This document shows positions 15,833 through 25,615 of a stretch of DNA of 64,000 bases, in pieces. Made by a program: the position numbers and the translations under genes. Location: positions 1-64,000 of the forward strand of contig CAJYWN010000006.1 in NCBI GenBank assembly GCA_913778275.1, read 5' to 3'. The stretch is from an uncultured Chryseobacterium sp. (lineage in GTDB: Bacteria > Bacteroidota > Bacteroidia > Flavobacteriales > Weeksellaceae). Positions within the stretch are counted from its first letter, which is position 1; every line of letters starts with the position of its first letter. Under the pieces are notes generated by a model. That model was not told the origin of the DNA and searched no databases. It saw nothing but the letters and a program-made list of their open reading frames with translations.

Positions 15833-18406
15833 TTACTTCTTCGCTGCAGGTTTCTTAGCCGCAGGCTTTTTTGCTGTAGCAGTTGCCTTTTTTGCAGCTG
15901 GCTTTTTTGCAGCAGGTTTCTTTTTCTCCGCAAAAGCTTTCGGATCCTGATCGGTGATCCATTTTTTAACCTCATCCAGAGAAACTTCTTTCAGTTCTTC
16001 TCCGTCATATTTGGTATCATCTGCTTTTTTCGGAATCTTGAACATCGCCTTTCCGAATTTAATGAATGGCCCCCATCTGCCGTTTTCAATGGAGATTTTT
16101 TCTTTTTCCCATTGCTGGATGTATCGGTTGGCTTCTTTTTCCAGTTTAGCATCAATCAGTTCATTGATATCACTTTGGGAAAGATTCTCAAAATCATAAC
16201 GCTTCGGCACATTCACGAAAATATCTTTATACTTGATAAACGGACCGAATCTTCCGGAACCTTTCGTTACAGGCTCACCTTTGTATGTTGCAATCGGTGC
16301 ATCTGCAATTTTCTTTTCGTTGATAATTTCTTCGGCGCGTTTCTGATCTACGGAAAGAGGGTCTTCTCCTTTAGGAATGCTGATATAGGTTTCGCCCCAT
16401 TTCACATACGGACCGAATCTTCCGACCCCCACCGAAACCGGCTGTCCGTCTACTTCGCTGAGATCAAACGGAAGCTTAAATAATTCCAGCGCTTCTTCTA
16501 GGGTGATGGTTGCAATATTCTGACCTGCCATTAATGATGCAAAGATCGGTTTTTCTTCATCTTCCGTTTCTCCGATCTGAATCATCGCTCCGAATCTTCC
16601 GATTCTTGCGTGAACGTTTTTTCCGGTTTTAGGATCGATACCAAGAAGCCTGTCTCCGGTTGCTCTGTCTGCATTTTCTTCCACATCTTCAATTCTCGGA
16701 TGGAATTTCGAGTAGAAATCCGTCATCATCTGTTTCCATTTCTGATCTCCGCTAGCAATTTCATCAAAGCTTTCTTCCACTCTCGCAGTAAAACCATAAT
16801 CCAGAATTTCTTTAAAATTATCGGTCAGGAAATCGTTTACTACTTCGCCGATGTCGGTGGGAACAAATTTGTTTTTATCCCCCCCGAATTTTTCTTCAAG
16901 GACTTCTTTCTTTATCTTATCTTTTACCAAAGAGATTTTTACCACCTCCCGAGTTTGCGGCTCAATTTCACGTTTGTCTACATATTCACGATTCTGAATG
17001 GTCTGAATAGTTGGTGCGTACGTAGAAGGACGGCCAATTCCCAGTTCTTCCAGTTTTCTTACCAGTCCTGCTTCGGTATATCTTGCACTTGGTCTGGTGA
17101 ATTTTTCGGTAGCGGTAATTTTTTTATAGTCTAAAACTTCACCGACATTTACTTTCGGAAGCAGTTTTTCGTTGTTTTCTTCATCATCGTCTTCGGTTTT
17201 TACGATGCCATAAGCTTTTAAGAAACCATCAAAAATGATTACCTCGCCCTGTGCTTCAAAATTCTGCGGTAGTTTTGCATTTCCGATCTCAATAACTGTT
17301 TTCTCAATTTTAGCATTCGCCATCTGAGAAGCCAGCGTTCTTCGGTAAATCAGCTGGTATAATCTGTTCAGCTGAACATCACTTACTGTTTTCACACCGA
17401 AATCCGTAGGACGGATCGCCTCGTGAGCTTCCTGGGCTGACGAAGATTTTGTGGTATAATTTCTTGGTGAAGAATATTCTGCGCCATATTCTGAAGTAAT
17501 CTGTTTTTTTGCTCCTTCAATGGCTTCCTGGGAAAGATTTACGGAGTCGGTTCTCATATAAGTAATGTATCCTTCTTCGTATAACCTTTGTGCAAGACGC
17601 ATTGTGGTTGTTACGTTGTATCCTAATCGTGAAGAAGCTTCCTGCTGCAGCGTAGAAGTTGTAAAAGGTGCAGAAGCGGATCTTGTTCCCGGTTTTGTTT
17701 CAACATTTAGAACTTTAAATTCTGTTGTTTGGGCAAGCTCAAGGAATTTTTCAGCGTCCTGTTCTTTATCGAAATCCTTTTTCAGCTTTGCCGCAATTTC
17801 CTGATGGGTTGTATTAAGAAAAACCCCGTCGAGCTTAAAACTCGCTTTCGGAACAAACTCGCGGATTTCTTTTTCTCTTTCCACAATTAATCTTACGGCT
17901 ACCGACTGCACTCTTCCTGCAGACAATCCCGGTTTTACTTTTTTCCAGAGTACGGGAGACATTTCAAATCCCACAATTCTGTCCAAAACCCTTCTGGCCT
18001 GCTGTGCATTCACCAGGTTCTGGTCTATATCTCTCGGGTTTTCGATAGCTCTCAGAATGGCATTTTTAGTAATCTCATGAAAAACGATTCTTTTCCTGTT
18101 TTCCGGTTTCAGCTTCAGCTCGTCGGCCAGATGCCATGCAATGGCTTCCCCTTCGCGGTCCTCATCGGATGCGAGCCAAACCATTTCGGCTTTTTTCACG
18201 GCAGCTTTCAGTTCGGTCACCAATTTCTTTTTGTCAGCAGAAACTTCGTAATCCGGGCTGAAGGTAGACAAATCGATTCCCATCCCTTTTTTAGGCAGGT
18301 CACGGATATGTCCGAAGCTTGATTTCACTTCAAAATCCTTCCCCAAATACTTCTGAATCGTTTTTGCTTTTGCCGGTGATTCGACGATTACTAAATTTTT
18401 CGACAT
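15833..18406 (-). CDS. topA: DNA topoisomerase I
   Basis: A type IA topoisomerase of 857 residues that relaxes negative supercoils through a 5'-phosphotyrosine intermediate. The TOPRIM domain opens the protein (NLVIVESPAKAKTIQKYLG). The catalytic Tyr lies in YITYMRTDS. In place of zinc fingers the C-terminus has four topoisomerase repeats, each with a GRxGxxI/VK core (for example GRFGPYVKWG and GRFGPFIKYK). It ends in a low-complexity Lys/Ala/Pro tail made of AAKKP-like units, probably a DNA-binding extension. It is transcribed alone. Confidence 0.96.
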   Translation of the reverse strand: MSKNLVIVESPAKAKTIQKYLGKDFEVKSSFGHIRDLPKKGMGIDLSTFSPDYEVSADKKKLVTELKAAVKKAEMVWLASDEDREGEAIAWHLADELKLKPENRKRIVFHEITKNAILRAIENPRDIDQNLVNAQQARRVLDRIVGFEMSPVLWKKVKPGLSAGRVQSVAVRLIVEREKEIREFVPKASFKLDGVFLNTTHQEIAAKLKKDFDKEQDAEKFLELAQTTEFKVLNVETKPGTRSASAPFTTSTLQQEASSRLGYNVTTTMRLAQRLYEEGYITYMRTDSVNLSQEAIEGAKKQITSEYGAEYSSPRNYTTKSSSAQEAHEAIRPTDFGVKTVSDVQLNRLYQLIYRRTLASQMANAKIEKTVIEIGNAKLPQNFEAQGEVIIFDGFLKAYGIVKTEDDDEENNEKLLPKVNVGEVLDYKKITATEKFTRPSARYTEAGLVRKLEELGIGRPSTYAPTIQTIQNREYVDKREIEPQTREVVKISLVKDKIKKEVLEEKFGGDKNKFVPTDIGEVVNDFLTDNFKEILDYGFTARVEESFDEIASGDQKWKQMMTDFYSKFHPRIEDVEENADRATGDRLLGIDPKTGKNVHARIGRFGAMIQIGETEDEEKPIFASLMAGQNIATITLEEALELFKLPFDLSEVDGQPVSVGVGRFGPYVKWGETYISIPKGEDPLSVDQKRAEEIINEKKIADAPIATYKGEPVTKGSGRFGPFIKYKDIFVNVPKRYDFENLSQSDINELIDAKLEKEANRYIQQWEKEKISIENGRWGPFIKFGKAMFKIPKKADDTKYDGEELKEVSLDEVKKWITDQDPKAFAEKKKPAAKKPAAKKATATAKKPAAKKPAAKK

Positions 18407-18420
18407 TCTAAAAATTTTTG

Positions 18421-18428
18421 CAAAAGTA
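18421..18428 (-). promoter_or_regulatory. -7 box candidate for topA
   Basis: On the minus strand this reads TACTTTTG, an exact TAnnTTTG, only 14 bases before the topA start codon, so the leader would be very short. No good TTG partner is seen. Confidence 0.4.
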
Positions 18429-18551
18429 AAGTTTTTTTATTAGATAGGTTTTGTGAAATGATTTAATTTAATAATATGAATGATTGGAAGTATTAAACTA
18501 ATTAAAGACAATTAAAAAAATATTGGTTATAATGACAAATTTGCCTTTTTA

Positions 18552-18581
18552 AAAGCGGAACATCCATGAATGTTCCGCTTT
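18552..18581 (-). terminator. Strong terminator after the T9SS protein gene
   Basis: A perfect 12-bp stem (AAAGCGGAACAT / ATGTTCCGCTTT) with a 6-base loop starts 15 bases after the stop codon and is followed by an A/T tract. Confidence 0.85.
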
Positions 18582-18595
18582 GAGATCAGTTTAGA

Positions 18596-21500
18596 TTATT
18601 CTTTAATTATTTTAGTTATGTTATCTGAATTATTGATTCTTATTAAATAAAATCCTTCCGTTAGTGATGAAAGATCGGTTTGCTCGTTTATAAATTCTCC
18701 TGATCTTACAAGCTGTCCAGACATATTATAAATTTGATAATGATAGTTTTGTACTTTATCATTTCCTTTTATATACAATATATTTTTTACTGGATTAGGG
18801 AAAAACTCTATTTTATTTTGACTCAGTTTCTCTTTAATAATGTTTTTATCAAGGCTTTTAGTTGCTTTATTGACAGAAACAGAAGTTACTTGCAATCTTG
18901 GTAACGGACCTTCTTCCATAACTCCATCCGCTTTTACTTTTACACAGCGGCAACTTGCTCCAAAATAAGGATCATTATCCTCTTCAAAAACTTGTAGATT
19001 GGAAGCTGATACATTCGCTCCTACGGATATTGGTCTTCCAAAAGTATTTGATAAACCAGCTAACCATATCCTGAAAAAACCTCTGTCAACAGTAGAGTTT
19101 ATAACTGAGTTTGGACTACCTGTTACGGTTCTTAATCCTCTTACTCCTGCTATTGGATAATTACCTATTTTATACGCATCACTATCAAAAATATAACCCC
19201 AATGTCCACTGTAAGAAAATGTTTTGCCTTGATATTCATTCGTTACCTTATAATAGTAAGATTCATTTATATTTTTCTTATAGAAAGGTGTAAATCCATA
19301 ATTACTATTTCCTAAAACCACTGATGTGACGTCGGGAATTCTCCATCCTTCAGGGCATGGATCAAATGGTGATTTACCTGCTCCATGTCCCCATCTATCT
19401 GCAGCCAGATTTGTCTCATTGCTCAACCAGTCAGAACCATTAGTAGTACCTGCCTTATAAGGTTGTTTTGTAGTAGGCTTCATGAAAGTTAATGGATTAT
19501 TAACGGCATACTTTAAAATTTTCGAGATTTTGTCAGAAATCTTATCAGTATTTAAAATATTTGCGTTATTAAAATTTCTATAAGTATCTGATTCAACAAC
19601 ATAATTCGCATCATATGTATTGGCCGACAAGGTTACGGGATAAGTAATATTACCAACATTGTCCACATTTCCTAAGAAAATATTATATGTTCCACCACCA
19701 ATATTAACAAATGGAGGAATGGGATCTTTTCTGCCCCATTGATAATGCAATCCACCAGAAAGCTTTATTTTTGACAAATCTGAAGCATTTGGCGTTCCTG
19801 AAACAGTAGGCATTGCATCGTATGCTCCCAGGTTTCTATCCATAAACTCAGTTTCCAAGACTCTTCCTGTTTTTATATAGTTTACATAATTTGAAGCTTC
19901 ATTAACAGGCTGATCTGTTCTATATTTAACAGATGTTACTGGAGTATTAGCAACCCATATATGCCAACTCCAATATACCGGATTTGTAACACTACCATTA
20001 TGCAATGTTATTACTGCATTTCCTGAATTATTGGGTGCTACTTTGACCTTAATCTTTGTATTTGAAACTTGATCCAATGAAGAAGGGCTTGTATTAGAAA
20101 GCTTAACTTCAGTTATCAGATTTTTATTATCGCTCCACAATATATTCACTTTCAAATTATTAAAATTAGAAGGATTTAATATGGTATTATTATTTAGCAA
20201 TTTACTTTGGACAGAAAAAGCCTTACTAATTGGAATTTCTAAATCAATGGCTTGTGTAGACTTAGTTAAATTATAGCTGTTTGGATTATTAATACCTGTA
20301 TCATAATCTTCAGTGTCATTGAAAAACTCCGTTGGGAAATCATACAGATTTATTTTATACAACGGATCCATAATACATCTGCAAGCTGCTACATCATTTG
20401 TTGTGGCACCATTGAGAGGACTATACCAAAATCGTCCAGTTACATTTGACAATCCGGTTGCATCCGCCTGATCTTTATCCGGGATTATACTTAAAGAAGC
20501 TGCTCCAGTAACCGGTATGTTATTACCCGCTTTCTGCATCGTAGAAGTCCAAACAGCAATATGGTGCTGATCAGTATACATTCCATCATGATAACCTCTG
20601 AGAATGGCTCCGGTTCCAGGAAATATCCCCATATTATTTCCTCCTACATTAGACATATCAACGCCAAAATTAGAATATACCTTAAATCCTTTAAAATGAT
20701 CCGGAATATTGGAATCGTTTGGTCTTATTTTGTATAAATATGTTCCTGTTGTAGGATTGCTTGGGTTTGGTAAAAAATCAAGCTGATTGAGCTTTATATT
20801 TTTTTTAATTCCAAAAGGACTGAAATCTAATCTTAAGTCGTCCCTTAAATTTGAAACTAGCAAAGAAGGCATACGCCAACCGTTCGGACACGGGTCATAA
20901 GGCGACTTATTTCTATATGGTGCAGCAGCTGCATCTTCATTATAGTTTATCGTATTTGTACCTTGAGAATTATCTGACCATAAATTCAATTCACTTAGCC
21001 TGTCGTCGGGTAATGTATCGGATGTTCCAAACCAGTTAATCGGAGCATTTAGATTATCTGTTCCATTTGAGTTTTTGTAATAAGCTTGTGTATTGCTTGC
21101 ATCCTTGTCTACATAAATAAGACCTAATGGATTTTTTACAGAAAAACGAATATTATTTACTGTTTTTGCATTAGATAGTTTGATGTATTTTGTAAATAAA
21201 TTTATTTTCTGCCATGATGTACTGTTTGTATTATCAATAAATCCTTGGTGCCTGATTCTCCCTACCGTTCCGGTTATTTCATAGAAGTCATTTTTATTTA
21301 CTAAAGGAGGTTGTGGATCTTTTCGTCCCCATTGGTAAAGTAGGCCACCAGACCTACTCCATTCACCTGATGTAATTGTACCGGTCAATGCTCCCAAATT
21401 CCTATCCATCCAACCCCAATCTGTTGCAGGGATATCTTCAATTGTTCCATCGTTTCTTTGTCTTTTAATCCCATCGAAACTTTTATATTTACTACCATTA

Positions 21501-23230
21501 CTTGGATCATCAGTAACCCAAACGTGCCATGACCAATATATTTGCCCGTCAGAGCCTCTTAATGCAATTACGGCATTTCCCTTTTTTGCTTTATTAATAG
21601 GAATTTTTATTTTTGCATTCTCACCATTACCTATAAGTTCCAAAGAGTAGTTCGTTCCTGACTTTATTAATCCCGGAACGTCTTCCCAATAAACATCTGC
21701 TGTAATATTTCCATCTGGTACGGAACTTCCGCCCATTTCAGTTCCATTCTTCCACATAGCAAAAGCCTTCTTAACAGGAATGTAAATTCCGTCATTTTCC
21801 TGATTAGGTATAAAAATATAACTGTTAGGAGCTTTTGTCCAATCAGCAATAACATTTTCCGGTTGAGCTCCATCTTTTATTGCAAAGCAGTTGTTAACAC
21901 ATTCCCCTTCATTTAAAACATTATTGAAAACCCCTACGTAATTGATGAACTTAGCAATTTCTGTTTCTATATCCTGCAATGATCTTGTGGTTTGATAGCT
22001 TGTTGACACATCATTTCGAAGTGCTCCCATGCCATATAATGTCATTTCAGGTGTATTAGAAATAATCAGATTTTCCGAGCCAGGTCCTCTACGAACTCCG
22101 AGGCCATTCGTATACCCAAAATACGGACTTCCATAATTACTTGTTGTATCTGCCGTGAGATCAATATAATTTCCTGTACTCTTATATATCCTTAATCCCG
22201 TAGTAATACTGGAAACAATTACAACAGGTTCCTGATCAGAAACGAAATCAGAAAGCTTTTTCCATGTTCTGTTGTACAAATTAAAATATCTGCTTTCCAA
22301 ATAATCGGGATTTTTAAAATTGAAATATCCCGGGCCGTCTGGTTCTCCTGGCCATTGACTGAATTTCATCATGAACCCCTGGATTGAAAACTTTCCCGCA
22401 AACATGTATATAGGGTCATTATAACTATATAAATAGGGAATTGGATGACCGCTCTGTTCGTTATAAACAGATTCAGGAGTAGATGCCAATGTATCACCTA
22501 CAGCACCGTTATTAATAAGTTTAATAGCTTTACTACCATTCGCATTTATTATTAAATCTGAGGGTTCAACTAGAGAAAAGACGACATCATCTTTTTTATT
22601 ATCCATTATAACATTACCTATCTTATTCCACGAGTGTGCTGAAGTTACCCTATCTTTAACACCATTTACTTTTCCTGTACTATTTGTTATCAGTGTTCCG
22701 TCCTTTCTAGGAGTAAGAAGAATCGTATATTCATTTTCATCAAGATCGCATCTTGCCGGTACATAATCATTAGATTTATAATGACTAACGTTTTTTTCCC
22801 ATGTCACACTATTAATGTTACTAATATTGGTATTTGAACTTAATTCTATCTTAATGTTATAAAGACTTTGAGTGGAAGCTGGCAGTTCAAAACGGGCAGT
22901 AAGAATTTCGTTATATTGATTATAAGAATATAATATTTTGCACCACCCTGTAATCCAACTACCTTGTAAATCCTGATATTTGATTGATAATTTTACATGA
23001 TCATTCAGAAAGGGCTTTGTCAATTTCCCAGTTATTACAATAAGTCCTTTTTCATTCGCATTTTGATTAACAACCATAACAGGCCCCAAATCATATGTAA
23101 ATGTGGTTGCAAATTGATAAATATTTGGCCGTGGTGATTTTTCACTGTGTTTGGGAAGCCCCCTTGCAAAAGCCTGATATGATAACATGCATAGCAGTAC
23201 TGCTAAAATTGAAATTAATTTTTTCGTCAT
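18596..23230 (-). CDS. Very large T9SS-secreted protein with duplicated FISUMP-like modules
   Basis: A 1544-residue surface or secreted protein. It has a signal peptide (residues 1-22, ends QAFARG) and a C-terminal type IX secretion signal (about 1466-1544, with FFPNPVKNILYI and YNMSGQLV). Two related modules occupy the middle: WSWHVWV near 567 to PYDPCPNGWRMP near 780, and WSWHIWV near 1088 to PFDPCPEGWRIP near 1293. Both contain MDRNLGA and GGLxYQWGRKDPxPP. This resembles the Fibrobacter succinogenes major paralogous domain (FISUMP). Ligand and role are unknown; adhesion or glycan binding is a guess. It lies downstream of an EpsG-like gene. Confidence 0.85.
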   Translation of the reverse strand: MTKKLISILAVLLCMLSYQAFARGLPKHSEKSPRPNIYQFATTFTYDLGPVMVVNQNANEKGLIVITGKLTKPFLNDHVKLSIKYQDLQGSWITGWCKILYSYNQYNEILTARFELPASTQSLYNIKIELSSNTNISNINSVTWEKNVSHYKSNDYVPARCDLDENEYTILLTPRKDGTLITNSTGKVNGVKDRVTSAHSWNKIGNVIMDNKKDDVVFSLVEPSDLIINANGSKAIKLINNGAVGDTLASTPESVYNEQSGHPIPYLYSYNDPIYMFAGKFSIQGFMMKFSQWPGEPDGPGYFNFKNPDYLESRYFNLYNRTWKKLSDFVSDQEPVVIVSSITTGLRIYKSTGNYIDLTADTTSNYGSPYFGYTNGLGVRRGPGSENLIISNTPEMTLYGMGALRNDVSTSYQTTRSLQDIETEIAKFINYVGVFNNVLNEGECVNNCFAIKDGAQPENVIADWTKAPNSYIFIPNQENDGIYIPVKKAFAMWKNGTEMGGSSVPDGNITADVYWEDVPGLIKSGTNYSLELIGNGENAKIKIPINKAKKGNAVIALRGSDGQIYWSWHVWVTDDPSNGSKYKSFDGIKRQRNDGTIEDIPATDWGWMDRNLGALTGTITSGEWSRSGGLLYQWGRKDPQPPLVNKNDFYEITGTVGRIRHQGFIDNTNSTSWQKINLFTKYIKLSNAKTVNNIRFSVKNPLGLIYVDKDASNTQAYYKNSNGTDNLNAPINWFGTSDTLPDDRLSELNLWSDNSQGTNTINYNEDAAAAPYRNKSPYDPCPNGWRMPSLLVSNLRDDLRLDFSPFGIKKNIKLNQLDFLPNPSNPTTGTYLYKIRPNDSNIPDHFKGFKVYSNFGVDMSNVGGNNMGIFPGTGAILRGYHDGMYTDQHHIAVWTSTMQKAGNNIPVTGAASLSIIPDKDQADATGLSNVTGRFWYSPLNGATTNDVAACRCIMDPLYKINLYDFPTEFFNDTEDYDTGINNPNSYNLTKSTQAIDLEIPISKAFSVQSKLLNNNTILNPSNFNNLKVNILWSDNKNLITEVKLSNTSPSSLDQVSNTKIKVKVAPNNSGNAVITLHNGSVTNPVYWSWHIWVANTPVTSVKYRTDQPVNEASNYVNYIKTGRVLETEFMDRNLGAYDAMPTVSGTPNASDLSKIKLSGGLHYQWGRKDPIPPFVNIGGGTYNIFLGNVDNVGNITYPVTLSANTYDANYVVESDTYRNFNNANILNTDKISDKISKILKYAVNNPLTFMKPTTKQPYKAGTTNGSDWLSNETNLAADRWGHGAGKSPFDPCPEGWRIPDVTSVVLGNSNYGFTPFYKKNINESYYYKVTNEYQGKTFSYSGHWGYIFDSDAYKIGNYPIAGVRGLRTVTGSPNSVINSTVDRGFFRIWLAGLSNTFGRPISVGANVSASNLQVFEEDNDPYFGASCRCVKVKADGVMEEGPLPRLQVTSVSVNKATKSLDKNIIKEKLSQNKIEFFPNPVKNILYIKGNDKVQNYHYQIYNMSGQLVRSGEFINEQTDLSSLTEGFYLIRINNSDNITKIIKE

Positions 23231-23295
23231 AATTGTTGATTTATAAATGAAAGTGTTTTATTAATAAAAGTATTTTTACTTTGAATATTGGAGAA

Positions 23296-24435
23296 TTATG
23301 GTAATAAATAGTTTTTGTATTGGTCTATCGTAAACCTTCCCGCAGTAATGTTTCTAAATGATGAAAAAAGAATGAAATTAAATACCACGAGCAGAATTAT
23401 AAAACTATATATTAACCTTTTGGTATTCTGCGAAACGACATACATAGCATTAGGAATAATTATATAAGAAAAGCCTATAAATGCTCCTGCCATTCGGGAT
23501 GAAAATATTGGATTATTCCTGAATATAAAATACATACAGATCCCAAAGACTGCAAAGACTTTGTGATATTCATAATAAGGATATTTTTTCTCCATTTGAT
23601 TGTCGAATGTGAATAGAAAAAATGTGAGAATAGCCATCATCGCTTCAGGCACTCCAAAGCCACCGTTAAGTCTTTCAATAGATTCGTCAACGTAGCCGTT
23701 AAAACCTTCTACAAGTGTACTATCGGATGCTATATTGTCTAAGAAGTCTCCAAAAACTTTATAAATTTCAAAAGGAGACGCAAAAATTGACGCAATAATC
23801 AGAGTCAACATCACATATCTGTTTAAACGCAATTTGACGAGCCAGTACATAGGCAGAAAAAGATAACAGACATTGTGTATTCCGGTTGCTATAAATACCC
23901 AGAAGAGATATTTCCACAAATTCCTTTCTTTAATATACCTTATGGCAAAGTAAATGACAAAGGTTCCTAAATTTTGCCTGATCTGGCCGCTTTCACCAAT
24001 AAAGAAATTGGGAATAAACATAAAGAGCGTATATGTAAAAGGATAGAAAGTATTATCTTCCGTATATTCTATCTTAAAAAAAATTGCAAAAATTGCAATC
24101 ACCAATGTTACCACATAAAACGGAGCATTGAATACATTCAGCAATATTTTATTGATCAAGGCATACAGCCATTCGATTTCAACGGTTTCAGAACCTTCCA
24201 TGTGTAAGGCTTTCCTGATGATACTGATATAATCTTTTGTATCCGAGTAGATATAAATACCCTTATAACTTCCGTAATCGGGACCTACATTATCCCGAAG
24301 CCCGGCTATGATAATCAGGTAGACACCCAATACCCAAAACCACTTTTTATCTACTTTTTTTCCAAAGACTTCCTGCATACTGAAAAAAAGCATGTAAACT
24401 ATTGCGATGATATAATACGGATGCAGTAAACTCAT
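23296..24435 (-). CDS. EpsG-family polysaccharide polymerase-like membrane protein
   Basis: This 379-residue multipass protein begins with hydrophobic helices followed by AGLRDNVGPDYGSYKGIY, the conserved early loop of the EpsG family. Those proteins are thought to polymerise extracellular polysaccharide repeat units in a Wzy-like way. It overlaps the upstream membrane-protein gene by four bases (ATGA), showing translational coupling. The wza/wzc-like genes lie 12 kb away, so the two groups may or may not serve the same glycan. Confidence 0.8.
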   Translation of the reverse strand: MSLLHPYYIIAIVYMLFFSMQEVFGKKVDKKWFWVLGVYLIIIAGLRDNVGPDYGSYKGIYIYSDTKDYISIIRKALHMEGSETVEIEWLYALINKILLNVFNAPFYVVTLVIAIFAIFFKIEYTEDNTFYPFTYTLFMFIPNFFIGESGQIRQNLGTFVIYFAIRYIKERNLWKYLFWVFIATGIHNVCYLFLPMYWLVKLRLNRYVMLTLIIASIFASPFEIYKVFGDFLDNIASDSTLVEGFNGYVDESIERLNGGFGVPEAMMAILTFFLFTFDNQMEKKYPYYEYHKVFAVFGICMYFIFRNNPIFSSRMAGAFIGFSYIIIPNAMYVVSQNTKRLIYSFIILLVVFNFILFSSFRNITAGRFTIDQYKNYLLP

Positions 24436-25442
24436 AAATCAAGTTTTAGAGTTTCAAATTTGTAAAATGCAATAATTACAGAAGTAAGGATAATCGGCAA
24501 GAAAAGCCTTACCTCCCAAAAAAGCCCTACCATTGTAATCATAAACAGATAGGGTAATGCGAAAAATAGATATTTTTTTAGTAATTTTTTATTTACATTC
24601 TCTACACACAGCTGATTAATAAAATGCATTATCACACAGGCAAAAACCAACCCCGCCAGATTAAAAGGACTTGTAAAATTTCTGTTGATATAAAATCCTT
24701 CCACAAAAGTTGTTTCTTCATTTACAATTAATTGCCGTAGTCCCAGATAAGGAATTATAAAAGCCAGGATTAAGGGGACGATCTGAATTACAGATTTAAA
24801 TTGAGACTTTCTCAATTCACCAAAACTAAGGAAAAGAACAGCAAAAAAAGCAATATTAAGACACGCCGTTTCCCTTACGCAGGTAGATACCGCAATAAGA
24901 ATCACCAGAAGAATATAGAATTTTGTTTTCCGGATAAGGTAATATCTAAAAGTAATATATATACCTGACAAATAGCAGAATAAAGCAATCGCATCACAAT
25001 TTGTAGGAGCATATTGCGTAATGACGATAAAGAACATGGAAAGGAGATGAACCATTCTTCTCTCCATAATATCCGAAGTAAAATTCGATGGTCTTAATTT
25101 TAGGATAGCATTAAAAGTCAAAGAACTCAATATAAAAAATATACTATTTACCAAAAAAAGCCCATGATAAAAAGGAGTTCCGTTTTTTGCAAGAAAATCT
25201 TTAAGAAAAGAAAGCTTATGCACGATAAGGTATTCCATAAATACAGTCATCTTTACGCTGATATAATTGGGAATCACCCGATACGCGTAAACAGAGTGGA
25301 ATAAAAATTCAGGAGGTTTTTCGGATGTTTTTAATCTCGTGTAAGAAGATTCAAATCCATAGTAGGACATGAAGTACAGCAGGAACGGAAGAATTATTAC
25401 GAATAAAAATCCGTTTATTTTATCATCATTTGTTGTCAACAT
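24432..25442 (-). CDS. Multipass membrane protein of unknown function
   Basis: A 336-residue protein with roughly nine hydrophobic segments and short charged loops, for example SYTRLKTSEKPPEF near residue 32. I do not recognise the family. It ends in an ATGA overlap with the EpsG-like gene, so a joint role in exopolysaccharide synthesis or lipid-linked sugar transfer is plausible, but no catalytic motif is visible. It is the first gene of a probable three-gene minus-strand unit and is divergent from the flexirubin operon. Confidence 0.7.
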   Translation of the reverse strand: MLTTNDDKINGFLFVIILPFLLYFMSYYGFESSYTRLKTSEKPPEFLFHSVYAYRVIPNYISVKMTVFMEYLIVHKLSFLKDFLAKNGTPFYHGLFLVNSIFFILSSLTFNAILKLRPSNFTSDIMERRMVHLLSMFFIVITQYAPTNCDAIALFCYLSGIYITFRYYLIRKTKFYILLVILIAVSTCVRETACLNIAFFAVLFLSFGELRKSQFKSVIQIVPLILAFIIPYLGLRQLIVNEETTFVEGFYINRNFTSPFNLAGLVFACVIMHFINQLCVENVNKKLLKKYLFFALPYLFMITMVGLFWEVRLFLPIILTSVIIAFYKFETLKLDL

Positions 25443-25450
25443 AATAAATT

Positions 25451-25465
25451 CTAAGCAATGCTTAG
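25451..25465. promoter_or_regulatory. 15-bp perfect palindrome in the divergent spacer
   Basis: CTAAGCA-A-TGCTTAG is a perfect inverted repeat with 7-bp arms. It lies nine bases upstream of the 24432-25442 gene, within the leader predicted from the -7 box at 25496. It could be an operator or a small hairpin over the translation start. Confidence 0.4.
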
Positions 25466-25495
25466 TTTTTTTTACATTATTAATAGGAACTTCTG

Positions 25496-25503
25496 CAAAT
25501 GTA
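25496..25503 (-). promoter_or_regulatory. -7 box candidate for the EpsG operon
   Basis: On the minus strand the sequence is TACATTTG (TAnnTTTG), 53 bases upstream of the start codon at 25442. No clear TTG partner is found. Confidence 0.4.
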
Positions 25504-25564
25504 TATTTTTTTTCATTACTATTAAATATTTTATTGATTTTCAGACAAACTTATTATAAAACAC

Positions 25565-25594
25565 TTTGAACTAATGATGAAAAAATTAAATTTG
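25565..25594 (+). promoter_or_regulatory. Promoter of the flexirubin plus-strand operon
   Basis: TTTG at 25565-25568 and TAAATTTG at 25587-25594 are separated by 18 bases, close to the flavobacterial -33/-7 consensus (TTG, TAnnTTTG). Transcription would start near 25600, about 15 bases before the first start codon. Confidence 0.65.
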
Positions 25595-25615
25595 CAAACT
25601 TGATTTTACCATGTG

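Noticed and set aside
16610..17134. 174-residue frame antisense to topA
   Set aside because: Its sequence is rich in Phe, Ile and His as expected for the complement of a coding strand, and topA is unambiguous there.
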